This document shows positions 1-6,959 of a stretch of DNA of 14,792 nt, piece after piece. The position numbers and the translations under genes were made by a program. The first letter of the stretch is position 1. Each line of letters starts with the position of its first letter. Below the pieces are notes generated by a model, which was not told the origin of the DNA, did no database searches, and saw only the letters and a list, made by a program, of their open reading frames with translations. Location: NCBI GenBank assembly GCA_046597185.1, contig JBKJLF010000327.1:1-14792 (forward strand). The letters are read 5' to 3'. The stretch is from CAMBDR01 sp046597185 (lineage in GTDB: Bacteria; Pseudomonadota; Gammaproteobacteria; Burkholderiales; Burkholderiaceae_D).

Positions 1-834
1 TCACCGCAGATTTTGCAATTGTCCGGCATTGGCCCGGCTGAACTGTTGCAACAACATGGCATCGAGGTGGTGCATGATTTGCCCGGCGTGGGCGAAAACC
101 TGCAAGACCATTTGCAAATGCGCTCGGTCTACCAAATTCAAGGCGCAGCCACACTGAATATGATGACCCAATCATGGTGGGGCAAATTCAAAATTGGCTT
201 ACAGTATGCGCTGTTTCAATCCGGCCCGATGTCGATGGCACCGTCGCAACTGGGTGCGTTTACCCGTTCCGACCCCGGCATGGCCACGCCGGATTTGGAA
301 TACCATGTGCAGCCGTTATCGCTGGAAAAGTTTGGTGACCCGCTACATGATTTTCCCGCCTTCACCGCCAGCGTGTGCAATTTGCGCCCGACTTCACGCG
401 GACAGGTACGCATTGCGAGCAAGGATTTTTCAGTCCACCCGAATATCACGCCCAATTATTTAAGCACGCAACAAGACCAGCAAGTGGCCGTCAAAGCGCT
501 GCGTTTAACTCGCCAAATTGTGGCCGCACCTGCCATGCAAAAATATGCCCCGCAAGAATTGAAACCCGGTGCGCACTTAAGCAGCGATGCCGAATTGATT
601 CGGGCGGCAGGGGAGATCGGCACCACCATTTTCCACCCGGTAGGCACCTGCAAGATGGGGCACGACGCCATGGCCGTGGTAGATAGCCGATTGCGCGTGC
701 ATGGCATGAGCGGCTTACGCGTGATTGATGCGGCCATCATGCCCGCCATTACCTCCGGCAACACCAATGCGCCCACCATGATGATTGCTGAAAAAGGCGC
801 GCAAATGGTATTAGCTGCGTATGAGAAGAAATAG
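1..834 (+). CDS. GMC-family FAD-dependent oxidoreductase (choline/alcohol dehydrogenase-like), 5'-truncated by window
   Basis: The reading frame is open from the first base and ends at TAG 832-834, leaving about 277 C-terminal residues of a family usually 530-560 long. The N-terminal FAD-binding domain lies outside the window. The visible part opens with SPQILQLSGIGP, the second GMC signature. Near the end it has HPVGTCKMG (His codon 634-636) and the stretch around SGNTNAPT (Asn codon 760-762). These are the His and Asn that form the active site in choline dehydrogenase and glucose-methanol-choline enzymes. Family members oxidise alcohols to aldehydes, using FAD and passing electrons to the respiratory chain or oxygen. 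The substrate cannot be read from this part, and no betaine gene is in view to argue for choline. The family call is firm; the specific enzyme is unknown. Confidence 0.93.
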   Translation, partial: SPQILQLSGIGPAELLQQHGIEVVHDLPGVGENLQDHLQMRSVYQIQGAATLNMMTQSWWGKFKIGLQYALFQSGPMSMAPSQLGAFTRSDPGMATPDLEYHVQPLSLEKFGDPLHDFPAFTASVCNLRPTSRGQVRIASKDFSVHPNITPNYLSTQQDQQVAVKALRLTRQIVAAPAMQKYAPQELKPGAHLSSDAELIRAAGEIGTTIFHPVGTCKMGHDAMAVVDSRLRVHGMSGLRVIDAAIMPAITSGNTNAPTMMIAEKGAQMVLAAYEKK

Positions 835-872
835 CCGGATAATCCGTTTAGGCAGTTGACCATTGCCCCGTC

Positions 873-927
873 ATTCCCGCGCGATCCTGGCGGGAATCCA
901 GTAGCACCTTCTCGTGGCAAAGCACGA
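873..927 (+). repeat. Two-hairpin dispersed-type repeat, copy 1
   Basis: ATTCCCGC (873-880) pairs with GCGGGAAT (890-897) across a 9-nt loop. After CCAGTAGCACCTTC comes a second small hairpin, TCGTG (912-916) with CACGA (923-927). The first hairpin resembles the ATTCCC-N8-GGGAAT element (dRS3/NIME type) common in Neisseriales genomes. A diverged copy with the same geometry lies at 1794-1847. The run of seven T at 932-938 follows the second hairpin, so it may also act as a weak terminator for the upstream gene. Confidence 0.7.
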
Positions 928-965
928 CAAATTTTTTTAATGACTTTATCATTTGAATGCTACCT

Positions 966-1730
966 ATGAGTGACTATATTTTCCTCGCCATCGCGGCATT
1001 TTCCGCCGGATTGGTTGATGCAATGGTGGGGGGTGGAGGGCTGATTCAAATTCCCGCGCTGTTTTCGGTGTATCCGCAAAGTTCTGCCGCAACCCTGTTT
1101 GGCACCAATAAATTATCCAGCATCTTTGGCACGGCCACTGCGGCGTTCAATTATTCGCGGCAGGTAAAAATACCCTGGCATGCTGCCTTACCCGCCGCCT
1201 TTGCTGCGCTGGCTTTTGCGTTTGTGGGTGCCTTTACCGTCACCCATATTTCACCGGATTTTGTCCGTAAGCTGCTGCCCTTTATTTTGGTTGCGGTTGC
1301 CATTTATACGTTCTCGAAAAAGGATTTTGGCCAGATTCATGCACCACGCCATTTTGGCAAAAAACAGTTTTGGATTGCTATTGCCATCGGTTGCTGCATT
1401 GGGTTTTATGATGGCTTTTTTGGGCCTGGTACCGGCAGCTTTTTGCTGTTTTTGTTTATCCGCTTTTTTGGCTTTGATTTTTTAAGCGCCACCGCATCGG
1501 CCAAGGTGGTGAATTTGACTTGCAATTTGGCTGCATTAGCCTGGTTTGGTTTGAGTGGGCATGTGCTGTGGCAAGTGGGGTTTTTGATGGCGATTTGCCA
1601 GATTGCAGGTTCGATGGTGGGCACCCGGCTGGCGGTAAAACATGGCTCGGAATTAATACGCAAACTATTTTTGGTCGTGGTTTGTGCCTTGATATTGAAG
1701 ACCGCGTGGCAGGCGTTTTTTAAGGGCTGA
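966..1730 (+). CDS. TSUP-family (TauE/SafE-type) membrane transporter
   Basis: This is a hydrophobic protein of 254 residues with about eight predicted membrane segments, the usual size for the TSUP family (sulfite, sulfonate or related organic anion export). The family's internal duplication is visible: GLVDAMVGGGGLIQIPAL near the N-terminus is echoed by GFYDGFFGPGTGSFLLF in the middle. I chose ATG 966 because homologues start close to the MSDYIFLAI stretch. ATG 957 is an in-frame alternative three codons upstream, and neither has a clear Shine-Dalgarno sequence. The gene stands alone between two copies of a two-hairpin repeat. Its last 135 bases are duplicated 300 bp downstream in a broken second copy. 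The substrate is not predictable from sequence. Its + strand is unusually rich in G and T. Confidence 0.9.
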   Translation: MSDYIFLAIAAFSAGLVDAMVGGGGLIQIPALFSVYPQSSAATLFGTNKLSSIFGTATAAFNYSRQVKIPWHAALPAAFAALAFAFVGAFTVTHISPDFVRKLLPFILVAVAIYTFSKKDFGQIHAPRHFGKKQFWIAIAIGCCIGFYDGFFGPGTGSFLLFLFIRFFGFDFLSATASAKVVNLTCNLAALAWFGLSGHVLWQVGFLMAICQIAGSMVGTRLAVKHGSELIRKLFLVVVCALILKTAWQAFFKG

Positions 1731-1793
1731 ACCCGGTTAAGATAAACCATACGCACACTGATAAAATTTCAGCACGTTGGCCGTAATATCACC

Positions 1794-1847
1794 ATCCCCG
1801 AGCGTCTCTGTCGGGGATCCAGTACAACCTTCTCGTGCGAAGCACGA
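1794..1847 (+). repeat. Two-hairpin dispersed-type repeat, copy 2
   Basis: ATCCCCGA (1794-1801) pairs with TCGGGGAT (1811-1818) across a 9-nt loop. It is followed by CCAGTACAACCTTC and the hairpin TCGTG (1833-1837)/CACGA (1843-1847). Relative to copy 1 at 873-927 the first stem has changed on both arms so that pairing is kept. The linker and second hairpin are nearly identical. It lies just upstream of a parS site and of the broken TSUP copy. Confidence 0.7.
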
Positions 1848-1872
1848 CCAATAGAGGGGACACTTATGCATA

Positions 1873-1888
1873 TGTTCCACGTGAAACA
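1873..1888. promoter_or_regulatory. parS: parS site 1 (ParB-binding centromere site)
   Basis: TGTTCCACGTGAAACA matches the conserved chromosomal parS consensus TGTTnCACGTGAAACA exactly. ParB loads here and spreads, and ParA moves the complex. A 37-base block around it (1865-1901) is repeated with about three differences at 4802-4838, so more than the 16-bp core was copied. It directly abuts the start of the TSUP remnant. Confidence 0.9.
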
Positions 1889-1895
1889 ATTCTGA

Positions 1896-2030
1896 TGCCA
1901 GATTGCAGGCTCGGTGCTGGGTTCTCGTTTGGCGATGAAACATGGCTCGGAATTGATTCGTAAATTATTTTTGCTGGTAGTGTGTACATTGATTTTGAAG
2001 ACGGACTGGCAGGCGTTTTTTAAGGGCTGA
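1896..2030 (+). pseudogene. C-terminal remnant of a second TSUP transporter gene
   Basis: The 44 codons from 1896 to TGA 2028-2030 read CQIAGSVLGSRLAMKHGSEL and so on to QAFFKG. They match the last 44 codons of the intact transporter gene (1596-1730) with an exact 300-bp offset and no gaps. Similarity continues past the stop to about 2052 (ACCCGGTTA and CCAT in both). Most differences are synonymous or conservative, which suggests the copy was under selection as a full gene before it lost its 5' part. No start codon or upstream coding sequence remains. The preceding bases are a parS site and a two-hairpin repeat. Confidence 0.88.
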
Positions 2031-2075
2031 ACCCGGTTACAATAGGCCATCTCAGGCATATTCGGAAAAGCAACC

Positions 2076-2936
2076 ATGAACCCCTCGCTCGGCTGGCTTC
2101 ATCTCTCTGACATCCATTTGTTAAACGCCCACGGCTGGCGCGATGGCGCGGTGTTACGCTCGCTGAAAGAGGACATCGCCACGCAAAAAATAGCGGGCAG
2201 GGTAGTTGATTTTATGGTGGTGACGGGTGATATTGCCTTTGGTGCCAAGGGCGGTGAAAAGCTGGCTGATCAATATGCGATGGCACAGAAGTTTTTTAGC
2301 GATGTTTTGGCAAGCTGTGGGTTGGAGCAGAACAGGCTGTTTTTGGTGCCGGGTAATCATGATATTGATCGCAAGCTGGTGCCGGAAATGCTGACCGAAT
2401 ATTTGCGCAACGCCAAGCGCGATCTCAACGCTATCAATCAAATGGTACATGATGGCAAACCCGAATTCACCCAGGCCGTGGCCCGTCTGCAAGCGTATCA
2501 GACATTTATTGAACAGCACTACCCGCACCTGTTACCGCTCGACCCGCTGCTGGGCTTTAGCCATGTGTTGGCGATTGGGCCGTGGAAGATAGCCTTGTCC
2601 GGCCTGAACTCGGCCTGGACTTGCGTGGACAATGACGACACTGGACAGATGTGGCTGGCCGGGCAACCCCAATTGGAATATCAGCAACAGCGCTTGCGCA
2701 GCCTGTTAGCTGGCGACAAGCCGGATTTGCGGCTCGCCTTGATCCATCACCCCCTCGCTTGCCTACACCCAAGCGAAGAAAAAGCCATGCGTGCACCGAT
2801 GGAAAATTCCTTTGATTTACTGCTGCACGGCCATGCGCATGATGTGTGGGTCAAACCGGGCAGTATCGATACCCACAGCGTTATTTCCGCTGGTGCGACT
2901 ACCGCCGAAACAGTAGGGGAGTTTGGCTACAACTGA
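2076..2936 (+). CDS. Calcineurin-like metallophosphoesterase domain (N-terminal piece of broken gene)
   Basis: This segment of 286 residues starts at ATG 2076, with CGGAAA at 2063-2068 as a plausible ribosome binding site. All metal-binding motifs of the calcineurin-like fold are present: SDIH (D12, H14), TGDI (D52), GNHD (N94, H95, D96), LIHHP (H224, H225) and HGHAH (H251, H253, H255). The domain could therefore still be made as a stable, active two-metal phosphodiesterase or phosphatase. The substrate is unknown. It ends at TGA just after GEFGYN, and the frame continues without a break into the next segment (VEIGSDGGKVFLRRY), so the stop looks like a recent W-to-stop change. In relatives such a domain is often fused to NTPase and repeat regions, as here. 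Confidence 0.85.
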   Translation: MNPSLGWLHLSDIHLLNAHGWRDGAVLRSLKEDIATQKIAGRVVDFMVVTGDIAFGAKGGEKLADQYAMAQKFFSDVLASCGLEQNRLFLVPGNHDIDRKLVPEMLTEYLRNAKRDLNAINQMVHDGKPEFTQAVARLQAYQTFIEQHYPHLLPLDPLLGFSHVLAIGPWKIALSGLNSAWTCVDNDDTGQMWLAGQPQLEYQQQRLRSLLAGDKPDLRLALIHHPLACLHPSEEKAMRAPMENSFDLLLHGHAHDVWVKPGSIDTHSVISAGATTAETVGEFGYN

Positions 2937-3698
2937 GTGGAAATTGGCAGCGATGGCGGCAAGGTATTTTTGCGCCGCTATGATGAGGCCGGGGCAGGGT
3001 GGGCCATGCAAACCGTTTCCGGGCGTGCGCCGGAGGGCGTGTGGGAGCTGCCGCATACGCGCCTGCCTGCGCCCACGCCTGCACCCGCCAGCGCTGCTGC
3101 GGCTACGCCCGCGCACGAGGAACCCACGCCAACTGCCCTTGAAGCGCTGCCTGAAGGCTTTGCCGATGCGCGCAGCACCCCGGCGCAATTGGTGCAACTG
3201 GTGTTTGGCGGGTTTTCAGTGGCAAAGCGTTACCAGCACAGCAGCAGCCGCGACTGTTATTTCCAGCGTGGTACGGATAATCAATTGGCCCAGGCATTAA
3301 GCGAGCAGCGTTGGGTGTTATTGGAAGGCCACCCATTGGCAGGCAAAACACGGGCTGCATTTGAGGCATTGCGCCAATTGTTGGCGACGCAAGCAGATTG
3401 TGTGCTGTGGGCCTATCGCCCGGCAGCGGCCAGCGCGCCAGGCTTGGCACCGTTACCAGCCTTTCCTGCGCATGCGCGCTTGCGTGTGGTGTGGTTTGAT
3501 GATTTTGATCAAATTTTGCATGACATGAAAGCGCTCGGTTATCACGTGGCGCAAATCAACCAATATTTGGCCACCTTGGCTGAAGCGGGTTATGTGCTAT
3601 TGGCCAGTGCGCGCACCGGGCCGCAAAATTATTCGCTGCAACGGCGCTTTGGTTTGAATGATCATTTATGGGATAAGCTGGAAATCGTCACCATCCCC
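2937..3698 (+). pseudogene. P-loop (STAND-like) NTPase segment of the broken gene
   Basis: This segment is in the same frame as the phosphoesterase, directly after its TGA. It opens with the last strand of the phosphoesterase domain, then a Pro/Ala-rich linker (PAPTPAPASAAAATP, about residues 45-58). The NTPase core follows: Walker A GHPLAGKT (residues 131-138), Walker B-like VVWFDDFDQ (about 184-192) and a sensor-like LLASART (221-227). Upstream of Walker A, the pattern FQRGTDNQLAQAL...WVLLEG is typical of STAND/AAA-type ATPases that act as molecular switches. After VTIP (about 3687-3698) the frame turns to Arg/Lys/Cys-rich nonsense up to 3974, while coding sense moves to the frame of 3698-3940. 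No ribosome binding site is seen before GTG 2937. Confidence 0.78.
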
Positions 3699-3940
3699 AG
3701 GCGGGGCCGGAAGCGCAGAATTTTGGCGCATGGTACAAGCAACAATTTACCGCAGATTTGCCGGATACATTTGATCATCACCCCGGTTCGCTGTTTCTGG
3801 ATTTGTACACCATGCAAGAGCGTTGGGACAAAATGGATGGGCTGGCAGAACAAGCCAAGCAAGACGGCCTCAAAGTACAGGCAGCATTTGCGCGGGAATT
3901 ATTGCAGGCGCTTTACCTGTTTTATATGCTACAGGCGTAG
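3698..3940 (+). pseudogene. Middle helical segment of the broken gene, after the frameshift
   Basis: Coding sense resumes at about 3698 one frame back. Adding one C to the run at 3695-3698 gives TIPQAGPEAQNFGAWYKQQF and then DLPDTFDHHPGSLFLDLYTM, in register with the NTPase segment. It is probably the helical part following the NTPase core. It ends at TAG 3938-3940 after YLFYMLQA. The frame then continues unchanged as QVGGLFEVAKVKALL, so the TAG is most simply a CAG-to-TAG type mutation. It would not be translated on its own. Confidence 0.7.
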
Positions 3941-3943
3941 CAA

Positions 3944-4768
3944 GTGGGGGGTTTGTTTGAGGTTGCCAAGGTAAAAGCACTGCTGGCTTTTCGTGCCCAG
4001 TATGCGGCGCAACACAACAATACTGCGTTTACCAATGCATTCAAAAAGCAACAGCCTAATTTGGCTAATGAATGGGAAGCAGTGGTGAAATTTTTGGCAC
4101 AGGACCGCTTTCACCTTGGCTTTATCGGACTGGTGCAACAGGATGGGCAAGATTGGCTGCAAATTGAAACCGCGTATCTGGATTATATTGTGGGGCCGGC
4201 CTCGGATAGATATCTGCTGCAAAATGGTTTGAAAGAACTGGATACCACGCAGCGCAAGCAACTGGGTTTGCAGCTTACGCCCTATAAATTGGCCAGTTTG
4301 CTGCCTGCAAAAATTAATAAGCCGAATGATTTGCAACAATTGTTAAAGCGCCTGAAAGCGCTGGATTTGGTGCCGGATTTGATTGGCTGGAACCAAATTA
4401 TCCACCGCTGCCATGGTTTGCCGATGGCGCAACAGGCTTTGCAGGAATGTAAAAAGCGCGGGGTAATGCCGAATGTTTTCACCTTTTCCTCCCTGCTGGA
4501 CAAAGCGGCGAATCTGGAGCAAGGCCAGCAGATTTTGCAACTCATGCGCGAGGCACATTTACGCCCTGACAAAATCACCTACACCTCCTTATTCAAACAG
4601 ACCAAAACTTGGCAAGAGATTGAACAAGTCTGGCAAAGCATGCAGGCTGACGGGGTGCAGTTTAATCGGTTCCACTTTAATGTCGTGCGCAACAAACTGC
4701 AACGCGCCATGCACCAACAGGCCGATCAATTGCTGGAAGAATTTTCCGGGCTGGCCCAAAAAAGCTAA
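3944..4768 (+). pseudogene. C-terminal segment with pentatricopeptide (PPR)-like repeats
   Basis: This open frame of 274 residues starts from GTG 3944, in the same frame as the preceding segment but after a TAG. There is no convincing ribosome binding site. The first 125 residues are helical and unrecognised. From about residue 143 there are roughly three units of 33-35 residues with PPR spacing: VPDLIGWNQIIHRC..., then PNVFTFSSLLDKAANLEQ..., then PDKITYTSLFKQTKTW.... Units have aromatic/Thr positions at the start and end in Pro-Asx. PPR proteins bind RNA and abound in plants and protists but are uncommon in bacteria. Here the repeats would occupy the sensor position of a STAND protein. It may be expressed as a stand-alone product, but the gene as a whole looks decayed. 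Confidence 0.7.
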
Positions 4769-4809
4769 GTTCAAACTTATACACAGGCTTGCCCACAAAG
4801 CTATGCACA

Positions 4810-4825
4810 TGTTCCACGTGAAACA
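4810..4825. promoter_or_regulatory. parS: parS site 2
   Basis: TGTTCCACGTGAAACA is identical to the site at 1873-1888 and matches the parS consensus. Together with the next site it forms a perfect 18-bp inverted repeat (4810-4827 and 4857-4874). Confidence 0.92.
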
Positions 4826-4858
4826 ATCCTGATCCCAGCCAGCACGGTTTCTGCCGAT

Positions 4859-4874
4859 TGTTTCACGTGGAACA
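4859..4874. promoter_or_regulatory. parS: parS site 3, inverted relative to site 2
   Basis: TGTTTCACGTGGAACA is the reverse complement of site 2. It sits inside a longer palindrome: CCGATTGTT (4854-4862) and AACAATCGG (4871-4879) flank TCACGTGG, giving 26 bp with a single mismatched pair. It lies 65 bp upstream of the mnmG promoter, so ParB bound here could also affect that operon. Confidence 0.92.
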
Positions 4875-4938
4875 ATCGGCACCGCCACCAGGAACAATCC
4901 CGCACCGGCACTTTGTGCCCATCCTCCTAATTTAATCC

Positions 4939-4968
4939 TTCACAGCCAACCCAAAAAACCTCTATAAT
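4939..4968 (+). promoter_or_regulatory. Predicted sigma-70 promoter of mnmG operon
   Basis: A -35 element TTCACA (4939-4944; one mismatch to TTGACA) and a perfect -10 TATAAT (4963-4968) are separated by 18 bp. The predicted transcription start near 4975 leaves a leader of about 35 bases before the mnmG ATG. It is the only strong promoter seen ahead of mnmG-rsmG-parA-parB. Confidence 0.7.
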
Positions 4969-5009
4969 CCAGCCTCTGTACTTTTTCTTAGCCGTGGATT
5001 GGAAATGCG

Positions 5010-6959
5010 ATGTTTTACCCAACAGAATTTGATGTAATCGTGGTCGGTGGCGGGCATGCCGGAACCGAAGCTGCCTTGGCTTCAGCCCGCATGGGCCAAA
5101 AGACTTTGCTGCTGACCCATAATATTGAAACCTTGGGCCAGATGTCTTGCAACCCATCCATCGGCGGTATCGGCAAAGGGCATCTGGTGCGCGAGGTGGA
5201 CGCCATGGGTGGTGCCATGGCCATCGCCACCGATGAAGCCGGCATCCAGTTTCGCATCCTCAATTCTTCCAAAGGCCCCGCCGTGCGCGCCACCCGCGCC
5301 CAGGCAGACCGCATGCTGTACAAGCAAGCCATCCGCTCCCGGCTGGAGAATCAACCCAACCTTTGGCTATTCCAACAGGCAGTGGATGACCTGATCGTCG
5401 AAGGCGACCGCATCGCCGGAGCCGTCACCCAAATTGGCATCCGCTTTAAAGGCCGCGCCGTAGTACTCACCGCAGGCACTTTTTTGGATGGTAAAATCCA
5501 TGTCGGCCTGAATAATTATTCCGCTGGCCGCGCAGGCGACCCACCCGCCATTTCTTTATCCGCCCGTTTGAAAGAATTCAAACTACCACAAGGCCGTTTA
5601 AAAACCGGCACCCCACCACGGATTGACGGCCGCAGTATCGACTTCTCCGTCATGCAAGAACAACCGGGCGACCTTGATCCGATTCCGGTTTTCTCGGTCA
5701 TGGGCAATGTCGCCATGCACCCAAAACAATTACCTTGCTGGATCACCCACACCAACGAGCGCACCCATGACATCATCCGCGCCGGGCTGGACCGCAGCCC
5801 GATGTACACCGGCGTCATCGAGGGGGTAGGGCCGCGCTACTGCCCATCGATTGAAGATAAAATCCACCGCTTCTCGGGCAAGGAATCGCACCAAATCTTT
5901 TTGGAACCCGAAGGCCTGTTGACCAATGAATTCTACCCAAATGGCATTTCCACCAGCTTGCCGTTTGATGTGCAACTGGATTTGGTGCGCTCGATGCGCG
6001 GCATGGAAAACGCGTACATCTTACGCCCCGGCTACGCCATCGAATATGACTACTTCGACCCGCGCGGTTTAAAAGCGTCGCTGGAAACCAAAGTCATCCA
6101 GGGCTTGTTTTTTGCCGGCCAAATCAATGGCACCACCGGCTACGAAGAAGCCGCCGCCCAAGGCATGCTGGCAGGCCTCAACGCCGCGCTACAAACCCAG
6201 GGCAAAGACGCTTGGACACCAGGACGCGCGCAAGCTTACCTTGGCGTATTGGTGGATGATTTAATCACCCAAGGCGTGGCCGAACCCTACCGCATGTTCA
6301 CCAGCCGGGCCGAGTTCCGCCTCAGCCTGCGGGAAGATAACGCCGACCAACGCCTGACCGAAATTGGCCGCAACCTAGGTTGCGTGGGTGATGCGCAATG
6401 GGCCGCATTTGAAACCAAACGCGAAGCGGTAGAACGCGAACTGCAACGCCTGCGCTCCACCTGGATCAACCCACGCATGTTGGAAGCCGACGAAGCGACG
6501 CGCATCCTGGGCAAACCCATCGAACGCGAATATGCGCTGGCCGACCTGTTGGCGCGCCCCAATATCAGCTACCAAAACCTGATGACCTTAACCGGCAAAC
6601 AAGGCGAAGCGCTGGCAGGCCCCGGCGTGGAAGCGCTCGACGTGCGCGAACAGCTTGAAATTCAATTGAAGTATGCCGGCTATATTGAACGCCAGGCCAA
6701 GGAAGTAGAACGCCATGAGAATTTTGAAAATCTGAAATTGCCCGAGAATTTTAATTTTTCAGAAATTCAGGCGCTCTCGATTGAAGTCCGCCAAAAGCTG
6801 GATAAACAACGCCCCGAAACCCTGGGCCAGGCTTCGCGCATTTCCGGCGTGACGCCCGCTGCCATTTCGCTGCTGTTGGTGCATTTAAAAAAGCGCGGCT
6901 TGTATGCGGGCAAAAACCAATCCAATCAAAAAAACCCAACGGAGACCAGCGATGTCTGA
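5010..6959 (+). CDS. mnmG: tRNA uridine-5-carboxymethylaminomethyl(34) synthesis enzyme MnmG (GidA)
   Basis: This protein of 649 residues is slightly longer than the usual 625-640 because of a polar C-terminal tail. MnmG, with MnmE, uses FAD, glycine or ammonium and a methylene group to build the cmnm5 group on wobble uridine 34 of certain tRNAs in the cytoplasm. Visible signatures are the FAD-binding GGGHAG (residues 13-18), the GidA signature around CNPSIGGIGKGH (C47 onward), the second signature GRLKTGTPPRIDG (about 190-203) and GTTGYEEAAAQG near residue 380. The start MFYPTEFDVIVVGGG is the canonical one; GGA at 5000-5002 is a weak ribosome binding site. The gene overlaps rsmG by 8 bases, the classical gidA-gidB pairing near replication origins. 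Its coding strand is C-rich compared with the genes on either side. Confidence 0.98.
   Translation: MFYPTEFDVIVVGGGHAGTEAALASARMGQKTLLLTHNIETLGQMSCNPSIGGIGKGHLVREVDAMGGAMAIATDEAGIQFRILNSSKGPAVRATRAQADRMLYKQAIRSRLENQPNLWLFQQAVDDLIVEGDRIAGAVTQIGIRFKGRAVVLTAGTFLDGKIHVGLNNYSAGRAGDPPAISLSARLKEFKLPQGRLKTGTPPRIDGRSIDFSVMQEQPGDLDPIPVFSVMGNVAMHPKQLPCWITHTNERTHDIIRAGLDRSPMYTGVIEGVGPRYCPSIEDKIHRFSGKESHQIFLEPEGLLTNEFYPNGISTSLPFDVQLDLVRSMRGMENAYILRPGYAIEYDYFDPRGLKASLETKVIQGLFFAGQINGTTGYEEAAAQGMLAGLNAALQTQGKDAWTPGRAQAYLGVLVDDLITQGVAEPYRMFTSRAEFRLSLREDNADQRLTEIGRNLGCVGDAQWAAFETKREAVERELQRLRSTWINPRMLEADEATRILGKPIEREYALADLLARPNISYQNLMTLTGKQGEALAGPGVEALDVREQLEIQLKYAGYIERQAKEVERHENFENLKLPENFNFSEIQALSIEVRQKLDKQRPETLGQASRISGVTPAAISLLLVHLKKRGLYAGKNQSNQKNPTETSDV

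Larger units (their letters stand above)
2076..4768 (+). pseudogene. Broken composite gene: metallophosphoesterase + STAND-like NTPase + PPR-like repeats
   Basis: Four consecutive open segments join into one protein of about 897 residues if three lesions are repaired. The lesions are TGA 2934-2936 (in frame, probably from TGG), a one-base loss in the C run at 3695-3698, and TAG 3938-3940 (in frame). The segments abut without intergenic DNA, and later segments begin only with GTG triplets that lack ribosome binding sites. The order of effector-like phosphoesterase, P-loop NTPase and repeat domain is that of STAND signal-transduction proteins, many of which act in antiphage defence. That role is inference here. 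With two nonsense codons and a frameshift, the full-length protein is almost certainly not made. Confidence 0.8.

Noticed and set aside
2934..2936. TGA read as selenocysteine in the phosphoesterase-NTPase gene.
   Set aside because: No selenocysteine hairpin is evident after it, the expected residue is probably Trp, and the same gene has a TAG and a frameshift, so decay is simpler.
3695..3700. Programmed -1 frameshift at the C run.
   Set aside because: There is no X-XXY-YYZ heptamer in frame and no clear downstream stimulator, and other lesions are present in the same gene. Loss of one C explains it.
2937..3974. The whole frame 2937-3974 as one 345-residue protein.
   Set aside because: After about 3698 it loses protein-like character, while the frame 3698-3940 continues the expected sequence, so the last ~90 codons are a frameshift artefact.
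4777..4785. TTATACACA, a DnaA-box-like sequence next to the parS pair, as an origin.
   Set aside because: It is a single non-consensus box without an AT-rich element or partner boxes; the clustered boxes at 10495-11184 are far stronger.
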